Positions 14,997-22,843 of a DNA stretch of 64,000 nt are shown one piece after another; the stretch's first letter is position 1; every line of letters starts with the position of its first letter. Where the stretch lies: positions 1,426,001-1,490,000 of the forward strand of contig NZ_CP079800.1 in the NCBI RefSeq assembly GCF_028869115.1, given 5' to 3'. The stretch is from Pseudemcibacter aquimaris (GTDB lineage: Bacteria; Pseudomonadota; Alphaproteobacteria; Sphingomonadales; Emcibacteraceae). The position numbers were made by a program, and so were the translations under genes. The notes below the pieces were generated by a model. That model ran no database searches, was not told where the DNA came from, and saw nothing but the letters and a program-made list of their open reading frames with translations.

Positions 14997-15425
14997 ATGA
15001 GAATAACTTCTTTTACGCGTTATACAGTAATAGTATTGCTCCATGCAGCATTAAAAAGGGGGGAATTGACAACGATCAGTGATATTTCCGAAATTTATGG
15101 AATATCGGCCAACCATTTAATGAAAGTCGTTCATTTATTAAGCGCCAATGGGTACCTTGAAACTGTTAAAGGGCGTGGTGGTGGATTACGGCTTAATCTT
15201 GAATTGCAAGATATCAAACTGATTGATGTACTAAAGCTTTCGGAACCTGATTTTAATATTGTTGAATGTTTCGGCGATAAACGCGGTAAATGTCAGGAAA
15301 TTGATAGCTGTAAATTCAGTGGTGTTGTTGACGAAGCATTGCAAAATTTCTTCGGCGTGATTGAAAAATACACGTTTGCCGATATTGAAAAAACCAATCT
15401 TTTCGATTTGCGCCAGAGTATGTAA
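14997..15425 (+). CDS. Rrf2-family transcriptional regulator, NsrR-like, 142 aa
   Basis: The winged-helix domain covers residues about 1-80, with the family marks SFTRYTVIVLLHAAL at the start and a GRGGGLRL wing. Three cysteines (Cys91, Cys99 and Cys105 in ECFGDKRGKC..DSC) lie where NsrR/IscR proteins bind an iron-sulphur cluster. NsrR senses nitric oxide and represses NO-detoxification genes. The spacing (seven then five residues) is closer to NsrR than to IscR. No NO-detoxification gene or iron-sulphur operon lies nearby, so its targets are elsewhere. Convergent with the outer-membrane protein gene. Confidence 0.85.
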   Translation: MRITSFTRYTVIVLLHAALKRGELTTISDISEIYGISANHLMKVVHLLSANGYLETVKGRGGGLRLNLELQDIKLIDVLKLSEPDFNIVECFGDKRGKCQEIDSCKFSGVVDEALQNFFGVIEKYTFADIEKTNLFDLRQSM

Positions 15426-15430
15426 AGAAA

Positions 15431-16315
15431 TTAAAACTTATACCTGATTTGGGTACCTAAACCGTAATCGGTCGTAACATTATTCAATCCAACAACACCA
15501 TATACATTGAACCCCCAGTGGTCATCCAATTGCACATCCACATATGAAAAAATCTCTTTCGGGCTGTTAAAGCCTGGTGTGGCACTTTCACGGTAATCAT
15601 AACTAACGCCGATACTGGTATCATATGTTAGATAATAAGCAGCACCAATAGAGGCAAAGAAACTGTTCTGAAGATCAAACCTGTCTGTTTCACCAACAAA
15701 TCGGTACCCGATCGTACCAAACGGCATAAAGTTACCAAATAAATATGCGGCATCAAGTTTGATCGTATAATCAATCTTACCGGTACCAAGACCTTTTCGT
15801 TCATCGGCTGTTGGCAGCTTGATCTGTCCCGTAAGATCAATAAAGAAATCGTCCATATAGGGGTTTTCGAATGAATAAGAGGCACTTAAATATACATCGC
15901 CAAAACCGCTTTTTCTGCGGCTGATGTTTGGGTCGATAGTGCCCAAATCAATATCAGTGACAAGAGGTGCGCCGTTTTCATCGGTAATAATGTTATCGGG
16001 GGCAGCAAAACTGATGTAACCGCTGCTTGCGCGGAATGTCCAGTTCTCCTTTTCCATTTTTATGGAATAGGGGACATAACTGATGTTCGTGCTGCTGGGT
16101 AAATTAAACCGTCCACTGGAATAATCATAACCGGTGGTAAACGTAAGCGAACTTTCCTCTATTAAAGGAATAGAGACATAATCATCTTCAATTGATTGTG
16201 CATCAAAGCCATCATTTGTATCCGTTTCCATTTCTTGTGAAAAAGCAGCAGTGCTTGTAAGCAGAGAAAATGCTATGCCAAGTGTTGTTGTTATATGCAT
16301 TTTATTTAATGCCAT
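15431..16315 (-). CDS. Outer-membrane beta-barrel protein, 294 aa
   Basis: A signal peptide ending near AAFSQ is followed by alternating strand-like segments rich in aromatic residues (SLTFTTGYDYSSGRF, NWTFRASSGYISF, VYLSASYSF, DYTIKLDAAYLFG, SIGVSYDYRES). The chain ends in RYKF, the usual terminal phenylalanine of outer-membrane barrels. The layout fits the transporter-like or DUF3187-like barrel families; no substrate can be named. A good ribosome site (AGGGTAAAA) precedes the ATG. Its leader also contains TTGGGGGAAAAA (complement of 16329-16341), which could pair with the candidate small RNA at 16453-16530. Confidence 0.78.
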   Translation of the reverse strand: MALNKMHITTTLGIAFSLLTSTAAFSQEMETDTNDGFDAQSIEDDYVSIPLIEESSLTFTTGYDYSSGRFNLPSSTNISYVPYSIKMEKENWTFRASSGYISFAAPDNIITDENGAPLVTDIDLGTIDPNISRRKSGFGDVYLSASYSFENPYMDDFFIDLTGQIKLPTADERKGLGTGKIDYTIKLDAAYLFGNFMPFGTIGYRFVGETDRFDLQNSFFASIGAAYYLTYDTSIGVSYDYRESATPGFNSPKEIFSYVDVQLDDHWGFNVYGVVGLNNVTTDYGLGTQIRYKF

Positions 16316-16452
16316 TTTTACCCTATTTTTCCCCCAAGTTTATTTGTTGTATTTTACAAAACTTTCTAATTGATATTGGTAATATATTTACCTAGTCAAT
16401 TTCAAGTCATAAACTCGTTTAACGGGTTACATCTGTCGCATCTAATTTTGAC

Positions 16453-16485
16453 AAAAAAAAGGCGACCCTTCAATTTTAGGTCGCC
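16453..16485 (-). terminator. Orphan rho-independent terminator (minus strand)
   Basis: GGCGACC (16461-16467) and GGTCGCC (16479-16485) form a perfect stem around an 11-base loop, followed on the minus strand by eight T residues. Confidence 0.85.
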
Positions 16486-16530
16486 CAAGTTTGGGGGAGG
16501 AAATAATCACTTACTAAATTAGGCCTTATT
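16453..16530 (-). ncRNA. Candidate small RNA with C-rich anti-Shine-Dalgarno stretch
   Basis: On the minus strand TTTCCTCCCCCAAACTTGGG runs into a seven-pair hairpin (GGCGACC/GGTCGCC, 16461-16485) and then eight T residues (16453-16460). No protein gene on that strand ends here, so the terminator has no obvious owner. A CCUCCCCC stretch just before a terminator is typical of alphaproteobacterial trans-acting small RNAs that block ribosome sites. The 5' end is not defined; I gave a minimal extent. The neighbouring outer-membrane gene leader has a short complementary stretch. Confidence 0.4.
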
Positions 16531-16900
16531 AATTTATAAAAGGTTAATAAGGGTAAATTTTGAATTACTAAAGGTTGTGTAATAAAGTTTGTTAATAAAC
16601 GAAAATGTGAAATATTTAATGGATTCAAGGGGGTACATTTGCTTCCTAAAGTAGAAAATTTAATATATTAAATTCTTCGTTTCCTTATGGTTTCGAAGAA
16701 ACAAGTCATTAAATGTTAATTTTTTAACGAATCGCTATCTACGGCGTATCTTTTTAGGATGACAAACTTCCAATAAAATTCTCTTTGTATACAATATAAC
16801 AAAATTATATTCGATTTATTTTTATTATTTGAAATATTTTGCTGGAAATGCAATTTTTACTGTGTTATCTGCTGTGCACTTTTAATTCTGGAAATGATAA

Positions 16901-17386
16901 ATGTGCAATATTGAAATACAAAATAGGTCTGATGATATGGTCGTGGAAAAATTGCTTGATAAGGCATTTGGACGTGACCGATTTAAAAAGGCTGCATATG
17001 CATTACGTGATGGCATTGATCCTATTGCTGCATTATCATTTGTTGTGCGTAAAAATGATGGAATTGTTGCTACCTTAAGATTTTGGCCTGTGAAAATCAG
17101 TGGGCATGATGCATTACTTCTTGGTCCGATTGCTGTGTTGCCGGAATTACAAGGACAGGGATACGGTATCAATCTTATGAAATATGGCCTTAATAAAGCC
17201 AAAGTGCTTGGACACACACGAGTGGTTTTAGTGGGCGATGAACCTTACTATAAAAAGGTTGGTTTTTCACGTGATCTTGCAAGGTCGTTACATATGCCAG
17301 GACAGGATGATGAAAGCAGATTACTCGCTTCTGAATTAATTCCCGGTGCTTTTCAAGGCATTAGTGGAAATATTACGTCCATTTGA
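16901..17386 (+). CDS. GNAT-family N-acetyltransferase (YhbS-like), 161 aa
   Basis: The acetyl-CoA binding signature is visible as PIAVLPELQGQGYGINLM (around residue 85-105), followed by the family segment VLVGDEPYYKKVGF and a C-terminal ELIPGAF typical of the YhbS group. Such enzymes transfer acetyl groups to small molecules or protein amines; the substrate is unknown. It lies 62 bases upstream of the DUF1285 gene on the same strand and may be part of that transcript. Confidence 0.85.
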   Translation: MCNIEIQNRSDDMVVEKLLDKAFGRDRFKKAAYALRDGIDPIAALSFVVRKNDGIVATLRFWPVKISGHDALLLGPIAVLPELQGQGYGINLMKYGLNKAKVLGHTRVVLVGDEPYYKKVGFSRDLARSLHMPGQDDESRLLASELIPGAFQGISGNITSI

Positions 17387-17448
17387 CCTTCAAAAAAACG
17401 TCTTTAAAGTGTAATATGCATTTCATAGTCCTTTTATAGGTTTATGAT

Positions 17449-18036
17449 ATGACAAGAGAAAGTGACCATAGCGTACCAAACGCAGGATTTCGTCCTGAAC
17501 TTTTTGCATTAAAGGCAAAAGAGGCGATGGAAAACAGTAGTCTTCCGCCAGTTCATAAATGGAACCCAGAATTCTGTGGCGATATCGATATGCGTATCCG
17601 TCGTGACGGCAGTTGGGATTATATGGGAACACCGATCACCCGTGAACGAATGGTGAAATTATTTTCAACCATTTTGCGCCGGGATGATGATGAGTATTTT
17701 TTAGTTACACCAGTTGAAAAGGTCGGCATTCGTGTGGATGATGCCCCGTTTGTTGCCGTTGAGCTATCCTTTGAAAAGGAAAATGGTGATGACTATATAT
17801 ATTTTAGAACTAATCTTGATGATTATGTTCGCTTGGATGAAGAACATCCAATTAAGATAATAGAAAACCCGGAAACTGGTGAGCCATCACCTTATATCCG
17901 TGTGCGTGATGATTTGGATGCATTGCTAAGTCGCAGTGCATTTTATGAACTGGCGGATCACGCCATAGAACAAAATGGTAGTTACGCCGTAAAGTCCGGA
18001 AATAAATATTTTAAGATCGGTAAAATAGAAGAATAA
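17449..18036 (+). CDS. DUF1285 family protein, 195 aa
   Basis: The family signature is clear: LPPVHKWNPEFCGDIDMRI, then WDYMGTPITRERMVKLFST and YFLVTPVEKVGIRVDDAPF. Structures of the family show two domains, but no activity is established. In alphaproteobacteria it is commonly found next to a NUDIX CoA pyrophosphatase gene and a tRNA nucleotidyltransferase gene, exactly as here (four bases to the next gene). The conserved neighbourhood suggests a nucleotide- or RNA-linked role, which is inference. Confidence 0.9.
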   Translation: MTRESDHSVPNAGFRPELFALKAKEAMENSSLPPVHKWNPEFCGDIDMRIRRDGSWDYMGTPITRERMVKLFSTILRRDDDEYFLVTPVEKVGIRVDDAPFVAVELSFEKENGDDYIYFRTNLDDYVRLDEEHPIKIIENPETGEPSPYIRVRDDLDALLSRSAFYELADHAIEQNGSYAVKSGNKYFKIGKIEE

Positions 18037-18040
18037 GAAT

Positions 18041-18715
18041 ATGAGACGCTTTATTACCAGAATTTTTGAAAAACATGACCCCATAATGAAAAGGGCCTTA
18101 ATGCCAGCGGAGGCAAGGGCGTGGTTACGACCTGATCAAGGGGATGCATCGTTATACCGCCCTGATCCAAAGGTGCGTGACGAATTTGAACCAAATCAAT
18201 TGCCGCTTAAAGTATCCGCGGTATTGATGCCAATTGTGGAAAGAAATAATCAGTATTCCGTTATTCTTACAAAACGTGCAGAACATTTAAGTAGCCATAG
18301 CGGGCAAGTAAGCTTCCCTGGCGGCAAAAGTGACGAAGAAGATGAACACGCCATGGCAACAGCACTGCGTGAAGCAAAAGAAGAAATAAACTTGCCTTAT
18401 GAAAATGTCGACGTGATCGGCGCGATGGAAGATTATGAAACCGTAACCGGCTATAATGTGTCGCCAGTGGTTGGCTTTGTTGATCCGGATTTTAAGGTTA
18501 TCCCCGAGAAAAACGAAGTCGATGACGTTTTTGAAGTGCCGCTTGATTTTATTCTTGATCCGGCAAATCACAAAATTGAAAGTCTTCATTGGAAGGGGGC
18601 AGAACGTCATTATTATGTTTTCCCCCATGATAAATATAAAATTTGGGGCGCCACGGCGGCAATGCTCGTAAGATTTGCGAACTTGGTGAATGATCATGCA
18701 AAATGCGCCGCTTAA
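18041..18715 (+). CDS. NUDIX hydrolase, CoA pyrophosphatase (NudL-type), 224 aa
   Basis: The NudL/UPF0035 mark LTKRAEHLSSHSGQVSFPGG (residues about 77-96) leads directly into the NUDIX box, with GG at its start and REAKEEINL at its end. These enzymes split coenzyme A and its derivatives into 3',5'-ADP and phosphopantetheine, using the glutamates of the NUDIX box to bind metal. An N-terminal extension of about 50 residues is normal for alphaproteobacterial members. The stop codon lies inside the start of the tRNA nucleotidyltransferase gene (26-base overlap), so the two are co-translated. Confidence 0.9.
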   Translation: MRRFITRIFEKHDPIMKRALMPAEARAWLRPDQGDASLYRPDPKVRDEFEPNQLPLKVSAVLMPIVERNNQYSVILTKRAEHLSSHSGQVSFPGGKSDEEDEHAMATALREAKEEINLPYENVDVIGAMEDYETVTGYNVSPVVGFVDPDFKVIPEKNEVDDVFEVPLDFILDPANHKIESLHWKGAERHYYVFPHDKYKIWGATAAMLVRFANLVNDHAKCAA

Positions 18716-19880
18716 TATCGGAACGGAAAAATGGCTTAAAATGAAAGAGCTACGCCAAGTGATGAACGCACTTGGTTCTGATGATGGCCATGCGAAAATT
18801 GTTGGTGGTGCCGTTAGGGACGCCTTGTTTAATATTTTCTGGAAAAAGAAACGGGCAATAGGTGATATTGATATCGCCAGCAGATTAACGCCCGATGTTA
18901 ATATGGAGAGGCTTGAAAAAGCAGGAATTAAAGTCATCCCTACGGGCATTGATCATGGAACGGTGACGGCCGTTATCAACAAAAAGCATTTTGAAATTAC
19001 GACCTTAAGATCGGATGTTAGTACCGATGGCCGCCATGCAGAGGTTGAATTTACCGATGACTGGATAGAAGACGCCAAAAGGCGGGATTTCACCATCAAT
19101 GCATTCTATCTAGACCTAGACGGGACGGTTTATGACCCGCTCGGTGGATTTGATGATCTTAAACGAGCAAAGATTAGATTTATTGGTGATGCTAAAAAAC
19201 GTATTGAGGAAGATGCGCTTCGTATATTAAGGCTTTTTCGTTTTTCATCAGAATTTGATGTTGGCGGTGTTGATGAAGAAGGGTTACTTGCCAGTGTTGA
19301 ATTAAAATCAATGATCCGTGAATTATCCGGTGAACGGATTTGGCAAGAATTATCGAAAATACTGCTATCCAAAAGGGTGATGCAATCCATTCCTGTTTTG
19401 GCAGTGGTCGGCCTTCTTGATGAAATATTACCGGGCCATGTTGGATATGATAAATTTTTGAAGTATGTAAAACGAGCTAAAAAGCTCGATATTCATGATG
19501 CGATTGGTCGTTTAAGCCTGTTATTGGCGGATAGTCATGATGATATCAAAGATGCAGTTTCGCATTTAAGGTTATCTAATAAGGACCGTGATAGATTGCT
19601 TTCATTCATTGCGGATTACCCAAAGCATGATTTGAATGCCGTGACGCTACGCAGAATGATGTATTCATTCGGAAAAGATGTTGTTATTCAAAACTTGCTG
19701 AAACGTGGGTCTATGGATGAAAAAACGCTTTATTACATCAATGAATATCATATTCCTGAATTACCATATTCCGGTAAGGATTTGATTGCAGAAGGATGGA
19801 ATGCTGGTCCCGAACTGGGTATGGAGCTTAAACGCCGTGAGCAGTTATGGATTGATGCCGATTTTGTGGTGACGCATTAA
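18690..19880 (+). CDS. CCA tRNA nucleotidyltransferase / poly(A) polymerase family, 396 aa
   Basis: The nucleotidyltransferase head is clear: KIVGGAVRDAL (near residue 38), then GDIDIA with the two catalytic aspartates, the RRDFTINA motif and a DPLGGFDDLKRAKIRFIGDA segment. The C-terminal half is the helical RNA-binding part (EEDALRILRLFRFSSEF). The protein adds or repairs the CCA end of tRNA. Two candidate ATG starts lie six bases apart (18690 and 18696), both inside the end of the NUDIX gene. It closes the conserved DUF1285-NUDIX-cca row. Confidence 0.9.
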   Translation: MIMQNAPLNIGTEKWLKMKELRQVMNALGSDDGHAKIVGGAVRDALFNIFWKKKRAIGDIDIASRLTPDVNMERLEKAGIKVIPTGIDHGTVTAVINKKHFEITTLRSDVSTDGRHAEVEFTDDWIEDAKRRDFTINAFYLDLDGTVYDPLGGFDDLKRAKIRFIGDAKKRIEEDALRILRLFRFSSEFDVGGVDEEGLLASVELKSMIRELSGERIWQELSKILLSKRVMQSIPVLAVVGLLDEILPGHVGYDKFLKYVKRAKKLDIHDAIGRLSLLLADSHDDIKDAVSHLRLSNKDRDRLLSFIADYPKHDLNAVTLRRMMYSFGKDVVIQNLLKRGSMDEKTLYYINEYHIPELPYSGKDLIAEGWNAGPELGMELKRREQLWIDADFVVTH

Positions 19881-20167
19881 TTGCCATTAATAATCGCTTC
19901 TAATGCTGCGATATGATTTTTATAAGCAGTTTGTCCTTCCTTGGTTAGGTATAGACTTGTTCGTTGTCTGGCGCCGACTTTATGTTTTTTTTGTTTTAAA
20001 TATCCTGCTTGCTCTAGCTTGCTGATATGTTTTGAAAGAACGGAATCGCTTACCCCTAAATGATCACGCAATAATTGAAACTCGGCCATTTCAAGTGGGG
20101 ATAAAAAGGCACAGATTTGCAATCTGTTAGGTGCATGTATAACGGGATCAAGATCGATGTTATTCAT
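19877..20167 (-). CDS. Winged-helix transcriptional regulator (MarR/ArsR-like), 96 aa
   Basis: Residues about 5-85 form a winged helix: NRLQICAFLSPLEMAEFQLL, then the recognition region VSDSVLSKHISKLEQAGYL and a wing ending in RTSLYLTKEG. This small single-domain type often regulates its own operon. The ATG at 20167 overlaps the end of the membrane-protein gene by eight bases (ATGAATAA), so the pair is translationally coupled. Twin near-palindromes in the operon promoter (20612-20626 and 20643-20659) are its most likely operators. The signal it senses is unknown. Confidence 0.85.
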   Translation of the reverse strand: MNNIDLDPVIHAPNRLQICAFLSPLEMAEFQLLRDHLGVSDSVLSKHISKLEQAGYLKQKKHKVGARQRTSLYLTKEGQTAYKNHIAALEAIINGN

Positions 20168-20603
20168 TATGATCTGCCTCGTTAATTCTGTCTTGATATT
20201 CTTTGCGTTCTGATACCGAAAGATAAAATGTGATGCATGCGACAAACAAACCACTTGCGTAAGGTGTCCATGAAAGTTCCATGACGGATGTGGTGTAACG
20301 GGTTAGGGCGGTGATCACTAAAATAAACGCAATAAATCCAATTAACGGAAAATATCCATATTTATTTGCGGGAGCCATTTTGGGCATTGCTTTTGATTTA
20401 TTATATTGAACGGCAATGATTAATGCGATTGCAATTATCCCAAGCGAGCTTAATTCAGCATTTCCCGCGCCATTGGCGCAGACAATTATTCCTACTGCAA
20501 CTGAAATGGCGAACCCAAACCATTTGGGTGGCATTGCTGCTTTAAGTGCTTCTGTTTCAGCAGTTTTTGCTGCTTTTAATATTTCTTTTGCTTCAGTATT
20601 CAT
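20160..20603 (-). CDS. Integral membrane protein, co-transcribed with winged-helix regulator, 147 aa
   Basis: Starting at the ATG at 20603 (GGAAAGAG upstream), the protein has a short soluble N-terminus (about 27 residues, with EAKEILKAAKTAETEALKAA) and four hydrophobic helices: two close together (residues about 28-68), then about residues 85-105 and 110-130. No catalytic motif is seen. The genetic setting (membrane protein followed by a small overlapping regulator) is common for self-regulated membrane functions of unknown role. In-frame ATGs further up (20618 and 20639) would place the start inside the operator region and are less likely. Confidence 0.7.
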   Translation of the reverse strand: MNTEAKEILKAAKTAETEALKAAMPPKWFGFAISVAVGIIVCANGAGNAELSSLGIIAIALIIAVQYNKSKAMPKMAPANKYGYFPLIGFIAFILVITALTRYTTSVMELSWTPYASGLFVACITFYLSVSERKEYQDRINEADHNE

Positions 20604-20611
20604 AATATCTC

Positions 20612-20626
20612 TTTCCATATTGGAAA
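20612..20626. promoter_or_regulatory. Operator-like palindrome 1 of the regulator operon
   Basis: TTTCCATATTGGAAA consists of TTTCCA and TGGAAA around three bases. It lies just before the start codon of the membrane-protein gene. A second copy in opposite orientation is centred 32 bases away, about three helical turns. Confidence 0.6.
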
Positions 20627-20642
20627 CAAACATTATCATTAA

Positions 20643-20659
20643 CTTTCCAATATGGAAAG
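20643..20659. promoter_or_regulatory. Operator-like palindrome 2 of the regulator operon
   Basis: CTTTCCAATATGGAAAG has perfect CTTTCCA/TGGAAAG arms. On the minus strand a TATAAT hexamer (complement of 20666-20671) sits just upstream, so this site would cover the transcription start, a good position for repression. Confidence 0.6.
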
Positions 20660-20731
20660 TAATAAATTATATAGCCATACAAAAATTTATAAGATATCAA
20701 TTCTTCAATAAAAGTTTTTAAAGGATACTTT

Positions 20732-21913
20732 ATGTCCAGAAATGATTTATCAACATTAACAAATCGGATATCCGGACCGGCATCTCGTGCCTGGGATGTG
20801 GGGGACGAGGCCGCAAGGCGAATATTAAAAGGGGAAGATATCATCCACCTTGGGGTTGGTGATCCTGACCTTGATACACCGAAAGATGTTAGAGTTGCTC
20901 TTGAACAAGCGGTTGAGGCAGGAAAAACACATTATGCACCCATTCCCGGTGAATATGCCCTTCGTGAAGCGATCGCAGAACACGCAACATGGCTCTATGG
21001 GAATAAAGTAAATGCGGAAAGCGTTATTGTAGCAAATGGCGCGCAGGGGGCACTATTTGCCACTTTCCAATGCATCGTGGAAAAAGGCGATGAGGTCATA
21101 GTCCTAGAACCTTATTATGCAACATATCCAGCTGTTGTGACCGCTGGTGGCGCAACAATGGTAAGTGTTCAGCTTGATCTGGAAGAAGATTACAAGCTTG
21201 ATATTGAAAAGATTAAAGCGGCGGTCACAAAAAACACCAAAGCCATTATCGTTAATTCACCAAGCAATCCGGCAGGGGCCGTGATCGACAGGGACGCCGT
21301 ACTTGATATCGCAAAATATTGCCATGAAAATAATATTTGGTTGATCAGTGATGAGGTTTATTGGTCCCATTGTTATGAAGATGATCATATTTCCGCGTAT
21401 GCCCATGAGGAATATCGTGACCGTATTATCGTGATTAATAGTCTTTCTAAATCCCATGCGATGACGGGGTGGCGTATGGGTTGGGCAATTGGTCCTGATC
21501 ATTTCATTGACGCCATGACGAATTATTCACAAGCAGCACAGTTCGGCATTAATCAATTTGTTCAAAACGCTGCAATTACTGCTCTTAAGGATAAAAGCAC
21601 CACTGAAACTTTTAGGGCGCTTTTTAAATCAAGGCGTGATGCTTTCTGTGACGGTTTAAGGGCGAGCAATCACCTTAAATTTTCCAAGGCACGGGGCGGT
21701 ATGTTTGTACTGCTTGATATTTCCGCGACGGGCCTTTCTGGTAAGGAATTCGCAGAAAAGCTTCTTGATGATGAAAATGTTGCCGTTGTACCGGGTTTTG
21801 GGTTTGGTGAAAATATGGCCCATACCGTACGCATTGGATATCTTTGTGATGAAGAAAATCTTCGCGAAGCAGCAAAACGTATCGTGCGGTTTACAGAAAA
21901 ATTTATTCGCTAG
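20732..21913 (+). CDS. PLP-dependent aminotransferase, class I/II, 393 aa
   Basis: Fold-type I aminotransferase throughout: HLGVGDPDLDTP at the N-terminus, YAPIPGEYALREAIA, NGAQGALFATFQ, the cofactor-contact region NSPSNPAGAV, SDEVYW, and the PLP lysine Lys240 in SLSKSHAMTGWRMGW. It belongs to the aspartate/arginine:pyruvate type group; the exact amino acid is not readable. Length is normal. A ribosome site (AAAGGA) precedes the ATG. It diverges from the small membrane-protein/regulator operon, and the shared region may let that regulator affect it, but no operator copy lies close to this start. Confidence 0.88.
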   Translation: MSRNDLSTLTNRISGPASRAWDVGDEAARRILKGEDIIHLGVGDPDLDTPKDVRVALEQAVEAGKTHYAPIPGEYALREAIAEHATWLYGNKVNAESVIVANGAQGALFATFQCIVEKGDEVIVLEPYYATYPAVVTAGGATMVSVQLDLEEDYKLDIEKIKAAVTKNTKAIIVNSPSNPAGAVIDRDAVLDIAKYCHENNIWLISDEVYWSHCYEDDHISAYAHEEYRDRIIVINSLSKSHAMTGWRMGWAIGPDHFIDAMTNYSQAAQFGINQFVQNAAITALKDKSTTETFRALFKSRRDAFCDGLRASNHLKFSKARGGMFVLLDISATGLSGKEFAEKLLDDENVAVVPGFGFGENMAHTVRIGYLCDEENLREAAKRIVRFTEKFIR

Positions 21914-22404
21914 GCGATATTTTTTAGTATTTCATCAATGATTTTATATCCGGATCCCCATCCACCGTCCATTTTAGACATCATTGCAGAAAACCCTGCG
22001 ATTTCGTCATTGGATGCATTCATTGGTGTTTGGGTTAGAATGACATTTGTTTGATCCCCTTGATCAATGAATGTCACCGTTGTTAGTAATAACGCAGGCC
22101 AATTTGGCATCATTGGGCTTGGGATATCATTCCAATTTTCATCGGTTGAAGAATGGTGGTGCCAAATAATTTTTTCTGGCTCATTAACCTCTTTGAAGAT
22201 TACCTTTTGAAAAAATGAATTTTCGCCGTACTTCATTTCATTTAACCATTGCCCTTCGGGTGATAGGTCAAATTCATGGATAATTGTATCTGCGCCTGGT
22301 CCATACCATTGATTTAATAATTCAGGATCGGTCCAAGTTCGCCACACAAGTTCACGAGGGGCATCAAAAATACGTTTTAATTTATATGTTGGTAAATCAC
22401 TCAT
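21910..22404 (-). CDS. SRPBCC/AHSA1-type protein, 164 aa
   Basis: The opening YKLKRIFDAPRELVWRTWTDP and the following WYGPG segment are characteristic of the AHSA1/START-like (SRPBCC) family, which forms a cup for hydrophobic ligands. The C-terminal GWGSGYKIIDEIL helix fits. It overlaps the ArsR-type regulator gene upstream by eight bases (ATGAGTGA), the classic ArsR-SRPBCC two-gene unit. The function of such pairs is generally unknown. The stop overlaps the end of the convergent aminotransferase gene by four bases. Confidence 0.9.
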   Translation of the reverse strand: MSDLPTYKLKRIFDAPRELVWRTWTDPELLNQWYGPGADTIIHEFDLSPEGQWLNEMKYGENSFFQKVIFKEVNEPEKIIWHHHSSTDENWNDIPSPMMPNWPALLLTTVTFIDQGDQTNVILTQTPMNASNDEIAGFSAMMSKMDGGWGSGYKIIDEILKNIA

Positions 22405-22759
22405 TTTTATTTTCCTCGAGTTTTAGTTTTGTCAATAAAGTATCAAGTTCATTAAAGCGTGTGCCCCAGAAGTGTTTGAATTCTTCAAGCCATCCAACCG
22501 CAATTGCCATGTTGTCAGCTTTTAAACGGGCAGGGCGTTTTTGCTTATCAATGTTGCGTTCAACCAGACCTGCGTTCTCTAACACCTTTAAATGTTTCGA
22601 AATTGCGGGTTGGCTCATCGCAAAAGGGGACGCGAGCTCCCCGACTGAAGCTTCACCATCAGAAAGTCGTTTTAAAATTGCGCGACGTGTTGGATCTGCT
22701 AATGCTGCGAAAATTGCATCAAGATCATTATCGTCATTTATATAACCAATTTGTTTCAT
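22397..22759 (-). CDS. ArsR-family transcriptional regulator, 120 aa
   Basis: A winged helix spans residues about 10-95: IFAALADPTRRAILKRLSDG, then the recognition helix MSQPAISKHLKVLENAGLV. Metal-binding cysteines of classical ArsR are absent, as usual for the subgroup paired with SRPBCC proteins. I chose the ATG at 22759; it has no clear ribosome site and a TTGACT hexamer lies about 40 bases upstream on the same strand, so the message may have almost no leader. An inverted repeat overlaps the start codon and is a likely self-operator. Confidence 0.87.
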   Translation of the reverse strand: MKQIGYINDDNDLDAIFAALADPTRRAILKRLSDGEASVGELASPFAMSQPAISKHLKVLENAGLVERNIDKQKRPARLKADNMAIAVGWLEEFKHFWGTRFNELDTLLTKLKLEENKNE

Positions 22760-22773
22760 AACTAAATGGTTAT
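22758..22773. promoter_or_regulatory. Inverted repeat at the ArsR start, likely operator
   Basis: ATAAC (22758-22762) and GTTAT (22769-22773) are inverted arms around six bases. The site overlaps the start codon and the probable -10 region (TATAAC on the minus strand), a position suited to self-repression. Confidence 0.45.
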
Positions 22774-22843
22774 ATAAAAATTTTAATTGAGTCAATATGG
22801 AAATTAAATAAACTTGGGATAAATAATCGGATGAGAGGGAAAA

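Larger units (their letters stand above)
16316..16900. other. 585-base intergenic region
   Basis: The region lies between a minus-strand and a plus-strand gene. The only strong element is a minus-strand hairpin with a T run (16453-16485), preceded on that strand by a C-rich stretch; see the ncRNA entry. The rest (16530-16900) is very AT-rich. I see no gene in it. Confidence 0.6.

Noticed and set aside
18287-18949. 220-codon frame on the minus strand
   Set aside because: It lies antisense to the NUDIX and tRNA nucleotidyltransferase genes, which are both well supported; its translation shows no domain and no ribosome site.
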